A stretch of 64,000 bases of DNA, from positions 319,140-383,139 of the forward strand of contig CACVBU010001197.1 in the NCBI GenBank assembly GCA_902728285.1, written 5' to 3'. Positions within the stretch are counted from its first letter, which is position 1, and each line of letters begins with the position of its first letter. Shown piece by piece: positions 1-10,251 of this stretch. The translations under genes were made by a program, and so were the position numbers. Source of the stretch: Clytia hemisphaerica. Lineage: Eukaryota > Cnidaria > Hydrozoa > Leptothecata > Clytiidae. Below the pieces are notes generated by a model. It worked only from the letters and a program-made list of their open reading frames with translations, made no database searches and had not been told where the DNA came from.

Positions 1-114
1 CATATCTAATTGCCTTAGAACAATGGTCTCCTAAGACAAAACCACCAAGGACTGTCGTTCAAGACACTTATTCTCCCAGTCACTTTCAAAAACAGGTGGC
101 CCTCGAAGATGATT

Positions 115-535
115 TACACGCTTTTTTATAAGAATGGTGTATATTCAATTCATCATGGATATTATTAACTTTTTGGTCGAAATCATCCTGAAATATTCTT
201 ACAGTATTCTTAGATCATAGTATAAGAAAGCCGCGGTTGGAATGTTTATGATTTTTTTTTATTGATCTATCTGTGTCGCGGCTTTCTTGTACTATGCTTA
301 GATTAAGATGAAAACCTAACCTAAATCTAGCATGCAATATATACCTCAAGGAAAAATTTGGGAACTTGCTTGGAAGTAAATGGCAATATACAGGTAAAAG
401 GCTCTAAAATGACATTCTTAGCTACAAGTTTCCTAATTCCATGATGGAATTCTTACGATTTTCTTAATTTTTTGGCCATTTTCATCATGGACATTATTAT
501 AAATTATTAACCGGTTACTTTTTCAAAGCGGGCTA
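115..535. mobile_element. Non-autonomous DNA element, TATAAGAATG-end family, copy 1
   Basis: The left end reads ACACGCTTTTTTATAAGAAT, the same terminus as the elements at 31648-32004 and 49853 onward. The interior shares 'catcatgga' and 'ttttttggccattttcatca' style segments with the 31.6-kb copy. The right end is degenerate (tttttcaaagcgggctacac) and approximate. An 81-bp hairpin is inserted inside it at 216-296. No coding capacity is seen. Confidence 0.6.
216..296. mobile_element. 81-bp hairpin insertion with 7-bp target duplication
   Basis: A 20-nt stem, catagtataagaaagccgcg at 216-235, pairs with its near-perfect complement at 277-296 (one mismatch) around a T-rich loop of about 41 nt. 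The heptamer CTTAGAT flanks it on both sides (209-215 and 297-303), as expected for a target-site duplication. It looks like a minimal foldback or MITE nested in an older element. Confidence 0.65.
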
Positions 536-713
536 CACGGCTTTTTGCGCAATGTAATTGGTTCTTTTTGCATGACGACGGGCCTACACTGTCCAGAGTA
601 CAGCTAAAGCATTAAAGTCTATGTTACACAATAGATTGATCGCTACAACAGTTTTGAGAAATCTGTGACCCTTTTCTCGGACAATCTTTTTTCAGCTGCA
701 GATAATTTTAAAT

Positions 714-1240
714 GAAATCACATGTAAAGTCACACTTGTTTAAAACCAGAATTTGAATAATAATAACTTGATTTAGGGTCGAAAATTGGGCAGCACATAT
801 CCGTCCACTCGCAACCCTAGTATCCCCCACAGGCTCTCACACAATTCTATGTTGGCTATTATCTGATATTCCAATGGCGGATTGGCGGCCGCCTACGCTA
901 AAGCTCTGAGAGAGCGGGCCAATTTCCCATCGGAGAGGGATGATAGTCGGCCTTTGATGTGCCACATCCCCAGTCGGATTCAACTACCCTTGTGCGTAAA
1001 GCTAAAAACATTTCAGTTGGACCCGCCAATCCCCGAAAACGAGGGCTGGGCTACCAGACCTCCCGCTGCAAAATCCTTGACGCGGTCTTGCAAAATTCCG
1101 TAATCTAAACCTTCCAGATGTCGAAAATTTTCCCGACTTTCAGAACTTTAGTGTGGGTGTTTCACCATCTGGGTGCCAGATAATGTTGGCTAAATCACAA
1201 GTAGAGTCACGCTTGTTTGAAACCAAAATATATACAAAAA
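714..1240 (+). repeat. Dispersed repeat copy bounded by 45-bp direct repeats
   Basis: The segment at about 860-1130 is clearly similar to the reverse complement of 50600-50890. Both contain 'ggattggcggccgcc', 'gcaaaattccgt' and 'aaccttccagatg'. This copy is bracketed by imperfect direct repeats of about 45 bp at 715-757 and 1192-1236 (shared core 'gtcac-cttgttt-aaacca'). The 73-residue open frame at 882-1103 belongs to the repeat and is poorly conserved in the other copy, so I do not call it a gene. Confidence 0.55.
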
Positions 1241-2696
1241 AATTTATTGAGAAGAGAAAGAAAAATAAAAGGAGCTGCATGTCAAGTGGAAAGACATTCC
1301 ATTTCAATACAAAACATGTAGCGACAAAATAAGAAAATAATGACATATTTTGAGAAAGTCTAAAGATCATTTTTGTTCAAACATTGCTTTATAACAACCA
1401 AACTTGAAACATAATATTAGCTTTTTGCCCTTTGATTTGGTGGCTTTTTGATTTGCTTTTCAAATATTTTTGGGGTCATTAACTATTTGCTTTGATAGTT
1501 TCAGCATTCGGGGAAATTTATGTTGGATTTTATTTGTGTTTGTTTGGACTTTTACATATACCTTTTAAGACAAGATATGTCAAAAAATTCTCCAGAGAAT
1601 TGCAAGATTAACCAATGATATTTCTTAGAAGACCTCGAGTGTTTCGCGTTTTGTGCTTTTAGTCTGTTTATCTTTTGTCCAGAGGTTCTGTTAAAGTTAA
1701 AGTGGCGAATGTTTAAGAAAATGTATCTTTTGTAAAACGGTTTTGAATGATATAATGTTTCAGACGTATACAAATATTGCAAACATTAAACTGATACAAC
1801 GACAAGTAGCGAGAAATTTTTTCTTCAAGTTTTGATTTCTTGAGAAGAATAAAGTCTGGATTTGACTTTGTGACACTTCATGTGCATTTATTGAAATGTC
1901 AAAAATCAGGAGGCAAACTCGAACAAGGTAATCTATTATTTCTTTTTCTCAAACATCAAGGATTCAGAGAGTTTAACACGTCTACTGTAGAGCCCTTATC
2001 AGAAATCGAAAATTTGACCTCTTTGGATTTTTCATTAAAGTTTGACATTCAGAGGCTCCTGTTGCCTCAGTCTTTATCAAATGTCTTCAATTTATATAAT
2101 AATCTCCATAAAATTTCACGTAGATTCCAAAAAAACAGTACTAGTAAAGAAACCAGTGAAAGTTTCTGCATCAAATGTTATAGCCGTTTGAAGTACTACC
2201 GGTGTTTTGACCCCTCTACTACGAGTAAACTTGTAGTTGGCAGCAAACGTGTTGAGTACTCCAAGATCAGAAAATTTTAAATTTTGAATTTCAGGAAACA
2301 TCATAAATGCATTTGTTATAATAGAAAGAACCGAAACATGGGTTTCACATTTTGATATAAAAGGTCGGTTTTTCTTAGAGGTTATCGGATCGTAGCTTGT
2401 TACTGCTCAACAATATCTTTCCAACGATACCTCCAATGAATATTTTTTCAGGATTATCAGGCCTAAATATCGATATTTCCCTTGCAAGCTCAGACAGAAA
2501 AGAATGCAAGTTGAAAATATCGTCACGGAAAATCAACGAATAGGAAAGACCAACATAGACAAAGTCCTTCACTTTTGTATTAAACTACATGTTTAAGGTA
2601 TCATGTTACAAAAATTGCGTTACATGCCTCTTTAGTCTTTGGAACAGTTTAATTTGTTCGTAGCCCTTGTGTACCAAATTTACATTTTTCAAAAAG
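1241..2696 (-). pseudogene. Possible decayed coding remnant, family unknown
   Basis: The best signal is on the minus strand. An open stretch of about 65 codons (2572-2375) reads as an amphipathic, protein-like sequence (SELAREISIFRPDNPEKIF) without an ATG. It is followed after a frame change by a second stretch (about 2400-2116) containing GVLNTFAANYKFTRSRGVKT. Further downstream, minus-strand frames contain phrases interrupted by stops. This pattern could be a broken gene, or chance in AT-rich DNA. I recognise no family. The 146-codon plus-strand frame at 1840-2280 opens with TTG and overlaps it antisense. The rest of the interval holds nothing I can identify. Confidence 0.2.
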
Positions 2697-2945
2697 ACAC
2701 CCCTGTCTCACAGTTCACTTTCCTCAATGGGGATAAAAACTCCTATCGAAATCCCAATGGGGATAGTCTATTGTTGCAAGGTTATAAAATCTAAGGGGAT
2801 GGTTTTGGAGTGTAATTTTTAAACTTTGAATTACTAATGGGGATGAAATCAAAATCAATATATTTCATGGTATTTTTCCACCGGGGACGAAATTTCGGCT
2901 ACATTTTCCCAGTGGGGCTGGGGTCCCAGCGGGTCTGTGCAGTGC
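2697..2945 (+). mobile_element. Modular MITE, CTGTCTCACAG family, copy 1
   Basis: It starts ACACCCCTGTCTCACAG and ends in a GGGTCTGTG type right terminus, which is degenerate in this copy. The interior is built from repeated 'aatggggat' and 'gtggggctgg' modules. Better copies lie at 5201-5459 and 20381-20663. No coding capacity. Confidence 0.7.
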
Positions 2946-3172
2946 CATAGACACAAATTATATTTTAGGGGAGCCCTATATGTTTAGTATCTAAGGAGGG
3001 CCCACCATGGTTGGGGTGGACGGGCCAGGAAAATATTTGTACTTTATACCCTCCAGATTGGCTAAAACTGCCTCTCCGAATGTTAATTTATCATGTATTT
3101 CGTTCTGTGGCACGCGTCGGCTCAACGTAAAAGTGGTAAAAAGAGGGCAGAGATTAGAAAAATAAATCCAAT

Positions 3173-3545
3173 ACCTTATCGGCCCTTTTTACGTCGGCTC
3201 TTATTCCGCCACAGCCTAATTTGTAAATAAAAACTTGTAAAAATCGCTATTCAGGGTTCAAAACAGTAAGTATTAACTAAAATTTACATTAAAATGTCAT
3301 CTTTCAGTATTAAACTGCTGAATTCCATTGAAAATCATTGAAATTTTAGATATAGAGTAAAAAAATGGATAGTTTTGATCCTTTAATCATGCCTAAAATC
3401 CTTTAAATTGAGAAACAATGGGAAAAAATTAACGCCGCTTTTAGGTGAAAATTGCAAAAGTTTAGCCCTTTTTACACCGGCTCTTATTACGTCAGAAGCC
3501 CAAAAATAACGCCAATAAGGGCCGGCGTAAAAAGGGCCGATAAGG
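3173..3545. mobile_element. MITE, CCTTATCGGCCC-end family, copy 1
   Basis: The left end is accttatcggcccttttt with 'acgtcggctcttatt'. The right end is the inverted form, 'aataagggccggcg' followed by 'aaaaagggccgataagg'. A second copy lies at 9482-9667. The interior is AT-rich and non-coding. A G-run and C-runs at about 3610-3636 follow just outside the right end. Confidence 0.65.
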
Positions 3546-3859
3546 ATGTTGACAAAATTTACACCTTTTTCAAAAAAACACCATAATCTGAAACAAATTT
3601 TTTTTTTTGGGGGGGGGGCAGGCCCCCTGGCCCCCCGGTGGCTACAGCACTGTTGTGACACAGGTGAAAGATCGCAAAGATTTTGCTTCAAACAAGCAAA
3701 ATAAAAGCACTTATAGCTGAAGATTTTTAAATTTGATCTGTTTTAAGGCTAAAAGAGTTATTGATTTTTCCACTTTGCCAAAAAATTCGTTTTTCTCACT
3801 TAATTGTACAACTTTACAGTGCAATTTCTCTCATTTCGATCATGAAAAACTTACTGTAA

Positions 3860-4105
3860 ACAGTTTAAGTGCCAATGCCGAGTATATTCGACATGGGCTA
3901 TTCTTGAGTTAGAAATCGTCATTTTTGGTCTAATTCGTAGAAATTGGATTGTGCTTCATGCGGTCAAGCAAAAAAAAATTCAAAAGTGAGTCTTTCCAGC
4001 GAGATTTTAATGTACGAGCTTCTAACTCCTTCTAGATCCGGATATATAAGCCTGCAAAGTTTAAACTAGCGATTTTCTTGAAGAAAGGTTAAAAGGGTTA
4101 AGGGC
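3860..4105 (+). mobile_element. piggyBac-like MITE, AAGTGCC-end family, degenerate copy
   Basis: It contains 'gtttaagtgccaatgcc', 'cgacatgggcta', 'gagttagaaatcg', 'gtgagtctttccagcga' and 'ctccttctagatc'. The same blocks occur in the same order in the well-preserved copy at 6998-7614. The right end 'aaaagggttaag' is eroded. Confidence 0.6.
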
Positions 4106-5200
4106 CCTTACCCTACTAGGAATTTATTACAAATGGGGTATAAATTGGACCAAGTTACTGGTTCTTGTCTATTGTATTCCTCGTCATTGACGTTGCTTAT
4201 TGATGTTAAGGTTATAATTTTAGTTTTCTATGATTCTATGGTTTGAAATTGAACTTTGCTACCTCACTCCTCGTGAGCAAATTACCGGTGATTTTGATTT
4301 ATAAACGTCATCAAAATGGAACAACTAATGAGCAATTAGAAGGGAAAGAAACCATTTTAAGATAAATTCAACCTTTTACTGAACCTAGTCATTAAAAATG
4401 ATCTGTTGATCAAAGAAGAAAAATTTTAAAAGATTACGCAATACGACTCTAATTAGAGGAAAATTATCAATTAATTGCTATCACTTTCATCCGGGCTTTT
4501 ATCATTTAAGTTTTACAAGTAGAGCGATTTTCCTTGTTTGTGAGAATTTCTTACCACTATCAAAAAAGGTTTAATTCATTAAAAGGGAAAACATGGTAGG
4601 AACGTTGATCAAAAGTCCAACTGTTATGTAAGTATTTGATTTGAAATAATATATTTTCTTGTAATGGTGTAAGTCCTAAGCATACTTTAAATGAGGACAA
4701 AATATGTGTGCATAATCCTTAGTAACATAGAAACCTTTTTAGAATGTAGTTTTTAACCAAAAAGATGAAGAAGTTTGTCCTCGACAGTTTTAAACACGGA
4801 TATTCAGTTTTTCCTGTTTCTAAAGCATTTGAACTTTACTAAGAAATATAAAAAGGCGATGAAAACATGTGATGAATGCCATGGTATATTTCCTGAACAC
4901 CTGAACAGTTTGAAAATTAATATCTTGAATTGGATTATATAGCTCAGCATCATGAACCAGTTTTTTACAACTAGATATTTTGGACTTCATTCGGAAAAAT
5001 CTTGGCTACCTACGGTAAACGTAAAAATCTGGTTCGTTCTTTCCGATTTTTCATGCTTTACATCGGTCACAGGCTGTCATAATCATTCGATTTCACAACA
5101 ATCTATTATAAACATCTAAAAAATTTGCTCAATAACTTTTAGCAAGTGGTTTAGAGCAAGGTTGGATATGCCCTCGAATCCTTAGAAATTCTCCCAAAGT
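4106..5200. other. Gene-free AT-rich interval
   Basis: No plausible coding frame, RNA gene or repeat copy seen. Confidence 0.4.
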
Positions 5201-5459
5201 ACACTCCTGTCTCACAGCCCCGGTGGAACCTTTTTTCCTCAGTGGGGATAAAATTCCCTATTAAAATCTATCCCAATGGGGATAGAAAGGGATGGTTTTG
5301 GAGTGCAATTTTTAGACATCGAATTTTTGAGTAGGGATGAAATCAAAGTCATTTTCCCAGTGGGGGTGAAATTCCAGGGTATTTTCCCACCAGGGATGAA
5401 ATCTTTGTCAAATTTTCCAGTGGGGCTGGGGTCCCAATGGGTCTGTGACACAGGGGTGA
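5201..5459 (+). mobile_element. Modular MITE, CTGTCTCACAG family, copy 2
   Basis: The left terminus ACACTCCTGTCTCACAG and the right terminus CTGTGACACAGGGGTG form inverted ends of about 16 bp. Inside, 'gtggggatgaaat', 'gtgggggtgaaatt' and 'agggatgaaatc' modules recur about every 35-45 bp. The short open frames on both strands here are products of this module. Confidence 0.75.
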
Positions 5460-6993
5460 CAAAGTGTTAAGAAAAGATAAATTTAAAGGTTCCTAAGCAA
5501 TTTCGCTTGTCAAAAATTCAGTTTTGGATGGTTAACTCCTTCAGTACATGTTTTTTTTTATATAAGCATTGCACTTATAAGCATATCTAGTCTCAGATAT
5601 GGGGAAAAATTAAGCATATGGCAAGCATTACTTGAGCCTACGAAAAATGTTTTTTCCTGATTTTGCCGTTTTTTGGCTGGAATTTTACGGATTTTTAGTA
5701 TTTCCCTAAATTTTTGCTTTGGATATAAGCAACCCTCAAGCATTTTTTCAGCCTTATTAAGCTTTCAACCTAAGCATCTCTGAGCCTGTTTTCGGATTTT
5801 TATATGCTTATAAAAAACAACAACATGTACTTTGGAAACTGATATTTAAGGATCTTTTTTCAAAACCACGGTACGTCAACTTTAACTGCAATTTTAATAG
5901 GCCATTTTGGGTTCTTTGGAAAGCTATTTTCAAGGTTCATCTGGGGTACCATTTTTTTTAAACAGGTCCGCACAAAAATCATCGGCTGTCGAAGGAATTG
6001 TTTATAAATAAAGGAAATTTAACTGGACAGAACTTGAAAAGTTACGAAATACCATAATGCCATCAAAATTTGATAATAGTAATGTTTTTATTTTAATTCT
6101 GTCAAAAATGACGTCATCAGTGATAAGCGATAAACATCAACAATCAAACACAACGTATATATACGACAAAAGAAAACAAAAATGATGTTTTCGAAAACTA
6201 CGAAATTATTGGAAAGGCTAGATAGGTTCCTTTCATATTTTAGGTTCCGTAATATTTATTTTATGACAATTTCACTTTCGCATATAACTCACAAACAAAA
6301 AGTGCCAGAGGACAAACAATGAATATCTAAATTTACGTTCAACAAAAATTTCATAATAAACTATTGAAGACTAGATATCAGCGTAAATTGGATATCGAGA
6401 TGAAATTTCTGGATATTATTAGAGAAGATGGCCGAAGGTAGGATTAAAGTAATGGGTATTCGGCAGCGAACAGGTGATGGCGCCCTGACATATAATTTGA
6501 AATTATAATACTAAAAGAAAATTCAAGGGCTTTTTACCTATCTGTCTATTGTTGTGAGTTTGTTATGATTTGATTTGGTCTGTTTAAAGTTGTTTTAATG
6601 TACATAAGTATGATCTGTAAGTATGGCGGACCATAGCCCCTGGCCCCCATTTAGGGAGTCCGTGTTGTATTAAGAGTTTAGGGTTATCGAGGATCCGCGA
6701 TGTATTTGAAGTATATATGTATTGGTTTAGAGTTAGGGTTTCCAGTTTTAATATGTCATTTTACCACCCCTATCAAGAGCTGGCGTAATTTTTTGTGTTT
6801 AAATAAAAAATGTAGAGAGGTTATGCAGTTATCGTCATTCCTGAGTGGCTACTTGTAATTTGACATTCGGCACGTGTCTTTGGCTAAGGAATGAAACGCT
6901 TGAAGTTTTTTAAGTCTTGCTAAAACGCTAAAGATTATAAAGTGACAATTCAGATCTAGATCCATTCGAAAGTGCAATGTCTTGTTTAGGTCC
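5460..6993. other. Gene-free interval
   Basis: AT-rich intergenic sequence. 'cgtatatatacgac' at about 6150 resembles the palindrome inside the AAGTGCC-end elements. No coding frame or RNA gene supported. Confidence 0.35.
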
Positions 6994-6997
6994 TTAA

Positions 6998-7614
6998 CCC
7001 TTTAAGTGCCGATGTCGTATATATACGACATGGGCTATATAGGAGGGCGAAGCCCTCCTGTAATGCCCAGTTTGAGTTAGAAATCGTTATTTTTGGTCGA
7101 ACTCGTAGGAATTAGATTGTCCTTTATGGTCAAGCAAAAAAAAATTCAAAAGTGAGTCTTTCCAGCGAAATTTTAAGCAAAAAAGTCAAAAAAATGCAAA
7201 AAATTGACAAAAATTCACTTTTTTGAGATTCTGACCGTTTTTTGACTATTTTTGGTCAACGAGTGATCCAAGAACCTCCAAATTTGGCCCTGTTTTACTT
7301 TATTCTGTCTTCTAGTGAATTGATTTGAAATTTTACCACTGGGCACCTTTTCATCAGTTCAGTCAGGTCCGCGCAGCGGGCCTGACTGCTTTAATTCCCT
7401 AACCTACCCCCCCCCCCTTGGCCGCCGCCCACCAACGCCCTTCCTAAATCGGGCGGCGCCGAAGGCGCCCAAAAGAAAGAAGAGACTCTAAGCTATCCAA
7501 CGAGCTATATACGAGCTTCTAATTCCTTCTAGATCAGGAGATATAAGCCCTTAAAGTTTGAACTAGCGATTTTTTTAAAAAAACTTAGAAAAAAGGACCC
7601 TGGCACTTAAAGGG
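6998..7614 (+). mobile_element. piggyBac-like non-autonomous element flanked by TTAA
   Basis: The termini CCCTTTAAGTGCC and GGCACTTAAAGGG are exact inverted repeats. Each is flanked directly by TTAA (6994-6997 and 7615-7618), the insertion signature of the piggyBac superfamily. Just inside the left end is a perfect palindrome, gtcgtatatatacgac. The interior has a GC-rich block (about 7370-7470) with C-runs and 'ggcggcgccgaaggcgcc'. No transposase frame. Related copies are at 3860-4105 and 55101-55539. Confidence 0.8.
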
Positions 7615-7905
7615 TTAAAGCTGCTCCGTTAAACCTACGCAGAGCCTCGCAGAACTTTTTGGCATATCCACAAGGTTTGCCTTTAAAGGAGATACCATCT
7701 GTTAGAGTGACGTCATAAGAAATATTTCAGTGTGGGTAAACTCAAGTACCTACAAATAACTGCAGTATATATGTCCGTGCATGATCTAAGATCTTTAGAG
7801 GACAGTATTACTTTGCATAAAGTTAGAGTATTGTGAACGAGTGAAAGCTGAATAAAATCGTGTGGCGAAGTACGCAAAGATGGTAACGTAAGGGAAACAT
7901 TGTCT

Positions 7906-8150
7906 TTTTACGCCTTTGTCTCATAGCTTCAGTAGAATTTTTTTTCCAAAATGGCGGGGAGAAAATTTCTAACGAAATCCCAATAGGGATGAAAGTTCTA
8001 TCGTTCACATGCTCAAAAAGAGTGCAATGAATATTTGTTGGGGAAAAATTTTCCCCATTGGATTTTGATTGGGGATGAAATCAATGTCCTAATACGGCGA
8101 AATATTGATTAAATTTTCCAGTGGCGGTAGCGGCCCAACCGGGTCTGTGT
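7906..8150 (+). mobile_element. Degenerate modular MITE, CTGTCTCACAG family
   Basis: Recognisable blocks are 'tttgtctcatagcttcagt', 'aatagggatgaaag', 'attggggatgaaatc', 'tttccagtggcggtagcgg' and 'aaccgggtctgtg', in family order. Both termini are eroded. Confidence 0.55.
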
Positions 8151-8373
8151 TTTTTTGAAAAAATTGCCAGAAATTTATGTGGAAGTTACGTTGTATGATA
8201 TATAGATTTAAGGAAGAAAGGGTCGGTAAATCTCTGCTTTTAATCCAACTTACTACACCTTGGTAGTCCAACTGCCACTATCAAGCTGGATACTGAAATT
8301 GGTACTGAACGGACTTTTTTTGAAAGAATAAACTTTTCTTTTCGAACGTCTTTCTTATCTTCTAATTTTCCAG

Positions 8374-8597
8374 GTTTTCGATCACGTCCAAAAGTCGAAA
8401 TGAATCGAAACTCACATCCAACTGTATCGTAAAAAGTGGTTTTATGGTCAAGTCTCCACCACAAAGAAAATTTCAATTCGGTTCATGGAAGAAAAGATAT
8501 TTCGTTTTGTATGACCCAACGACAGATGAGAAGAAATATGGTGATCAAAACAGATATTTGATTTATTATGATTGCAAAGAAGACGAGATTCCAATCG
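8374..8597 (+). CDS. Alternative exon A: N-terminal half of the adaptor PH domain
   Basis: This exon sits between a good acceptor (ttctaattttccag) and a consensus donor (CG|GTGAGT). It ends in phase 1, and joining to the exon at 21490 gives an uninterrupted PH domain across IPI-D-KINLEDAK. It encodes strands beta1-beta3: IVKSGFMVKSPPQ, then GSWKKRYFVLYD, then NRYLIYYD. This matches the GAB/DOS pattern SGWLxKSPPxxK...WKxRxFVL. In-frame sequence runs unbroken from 8366, with a stop at 8363. The first in-frame ATG (8444) falls inside beta1, so a 5' exon upstream is likely but I could not find it. It is an alternative to the exon at 12278-12644, not a tandem domain, because each contains beta1-beta3 only. 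Confidence 0.75.
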
Positions 8598-8698
8598 GTG
8601 AGTGTCTTTCTTTTCTTCTTCAATTTTTCAGTTAGCCAGTACCCAATTTTTTATTTGTTGAAACGCGCTGAAAAAATTGGTTTTCGTCTAACAGTCTA

Positions 8699-8898
8699 TA
8701 TACCTTTTCGACCGTAGTCGCGCGGTCAGGCGCGTGCTTCTTAATTATTTAATTATCCCCCTAAACTCGATCCAATCCATTTTTGACACATTTTTCTATT
8801 GTTTTTAGCTGCTGCAAAAAGGACTGGGACGGTTTTAGGGGGATAAAGTGGACAAAAGAATGCCCACGCGGCAATTGTCGGCTACGGTCGAAAAGTTG
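8699..8898. mobile_element. MITE, CTTTTCGACCGTAG-end family, copy 1 (inside intron)
   Basis: Ends 'taccttttcgaccgtag' and 'ctacggtcgaaaagttgta' are inverted repeats. The interior has 'ggtcaggcgcgtgc' on one side and 'gcccacgcggcaattg' on the other. Other copies are at 9079-9399 and 62733-62878. Confidence 0.7.
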
Positions 8899-9078
8899 TA
8901 TTTCAGTCAACCATTAAATCCTGAGCATGTCTTTTTATACAGTTGTGTTTCTAATTTGACAAAAGATGACTATATTTCTTCAACATGGGTTAAAACGTTT
9001 ACGGTCAAGCACACTTAACTAAAAAGCTAGAATAGGTAGAATCTTAGCACAATGCTATCAGAAGTAAAAATAATGCTG

Positions 9079-9399
9079 TACACCTTTTCAACCGTAGCCG
9101 CCAATTGCCGTGCAGGCAATTTTTTGTCCATTCCAGGCTTGGATACAGAGGCAGGCTATAACCAATGGAGGAGAGTGCACTTTATTATCGTATTACCTTA
9201 TATGGAAACTAATTACTCTCCATGAATAAGATAGCCTACCTCCTGTATCCGACCCTGCATTCCCTAAAACCTCCCAGTCTTTTTTCGCACCTATAGACAA
9301 TAGAGAAAAAGGTGTAACAAAGGATTGGATCGAGTTTAAGGAAATGATAAAATAATAAAGTGGCACGCGCCTGACTGCGTGACTATGGTCGGAAAGGTG
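9079..9399. mobile_element. MITE, CTTTTCGACCGTAG-end family, copy 2 with nested insertion
   Basis: Ends 'tacaccttttcaaccgtagc' and 'gactatggtcggaaaggt' mark the element. It is in the opposite orientation to copy 1: 'ccgccaattgccg' is at the left, 'cacgcgcctgactgcg' at the right. It is lengthened by the foldback insertion at 9141-9250. Confidence 0.65.
9141..9250. mobile_element. 110-bp foldback element nested in a MITE
   Basis: ggatacagaggcaggctata at 9141-9160 pairs with atagcctacctcctgtatcc at 9231-9250, with a further inner pairing (atggaggagagt with actctccat). The surrounding MITE sequence resumes on both sides, so this is a secondary insertion. Confidence 0.6.
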
Positions 9400-9481
9400 G
9401 TTTTAGCCTTATTTCGTATTCATAAAACCGCTCAGCGGTTTTTCATTCCTCTAGTGTATAGTGAGCGTTCAGGTTTTTGAT

Positions 9482-9667
9482 TTTGTCGGTCCTTTTTACG
9501 CCGGTAGGACAGGTTCCTTTTACACTGGCCCTTATTATAAAAAAAGCTTGATTTTTTTTTATTTAAGCCGGTCTTAAGTTAATTCTGATCCCTTACGCTG
9601 GACCTTATTACGTCAGGGACGAAAGAATAACGTCAATAAGGACCGGCTTAGAAAGGGCCGATGAGGT
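9482..9667. mobile_element. MITE, CCTTATCGGCCC-end family, copy 2
   Basis: 'gtcggtcctttttacgccgg' on the left and 'ggaccggcttagaaagggcc' on the right are inverted. 'cttattacgtcagggacga' and 'aataacgtcaataagg' match the copy at 3173-3545. Confidence 0.65.
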
Positions 9668-10089
9668 ATATAGATTCTTGTAACCAATGATGATATGAGA
9701 TGGCTCAAAGTATATTTCTTTGCATTTGTTTGGATATTTCTTTACACATGAAAACCAACTCCAAACAAAGTTGATCAAATAAACTGTAACGAAAATAGTC
9801 AACAAACACGCAAACTTGTCACATAGAAAGGATGAAAACTGGACACATTTCCAAATGACATGTCAATCACGGTTCCGGGTATTGCTTCATGGCGATATAT
9901 TAATCTCACTTTAATTCCTTTTGTAAACATGTATTTCATAAGTGTGGGTATGCAACTACTTTAACTTTTCAGACCGACAGTTTATTGCTTTTAGGGTCTT
10001 TATTATATTAAGAACAAGGCAAGCAAAGTAAAATAGCATCTTCCGAGTCGAAGAGACCCTCAGTAATGTTACCACCATAATTGCAAATG

Positions 10090-10251
10090 CAGTGGAGTCT
10101 CCATAACTCGAACTGACACAAAGAACACAGATTTGTTCGAGTTATGGTATAAAGTTTATAATGCATTGTTAACTGAAGGGACCAGAAAAAACTTGTTCAA
10201 GTTAAGGAGACATTCGGGTTATAGAGGTTCATGCTAAAGAGATTCTACTCT
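10090..10251. mobile_element. pogo/Tigger-like MITE, short copy
   Basis: The left end CAGTGGAGTCTCCATAACTC and the right end 'gctaaagagattctactct' resemble pogo-family terminal repeats. The interior 'taatgcattgttaactgaag' and 'gttaaggagacattcgggtt' is shared with the longer copy at 28778-29312. Confidence 0.55.

Noticed and set aside
882..1103. A 73-residue protein gene
   Set aside because: It lies within a dispersed repeat whose second copy does not preserve the frame.
1840..2280. A 146-codon plus-strand gene
   Set aside because: It opens with TTG, has no recognisable domain, and overlaps a more protein-like minus-strand signal.
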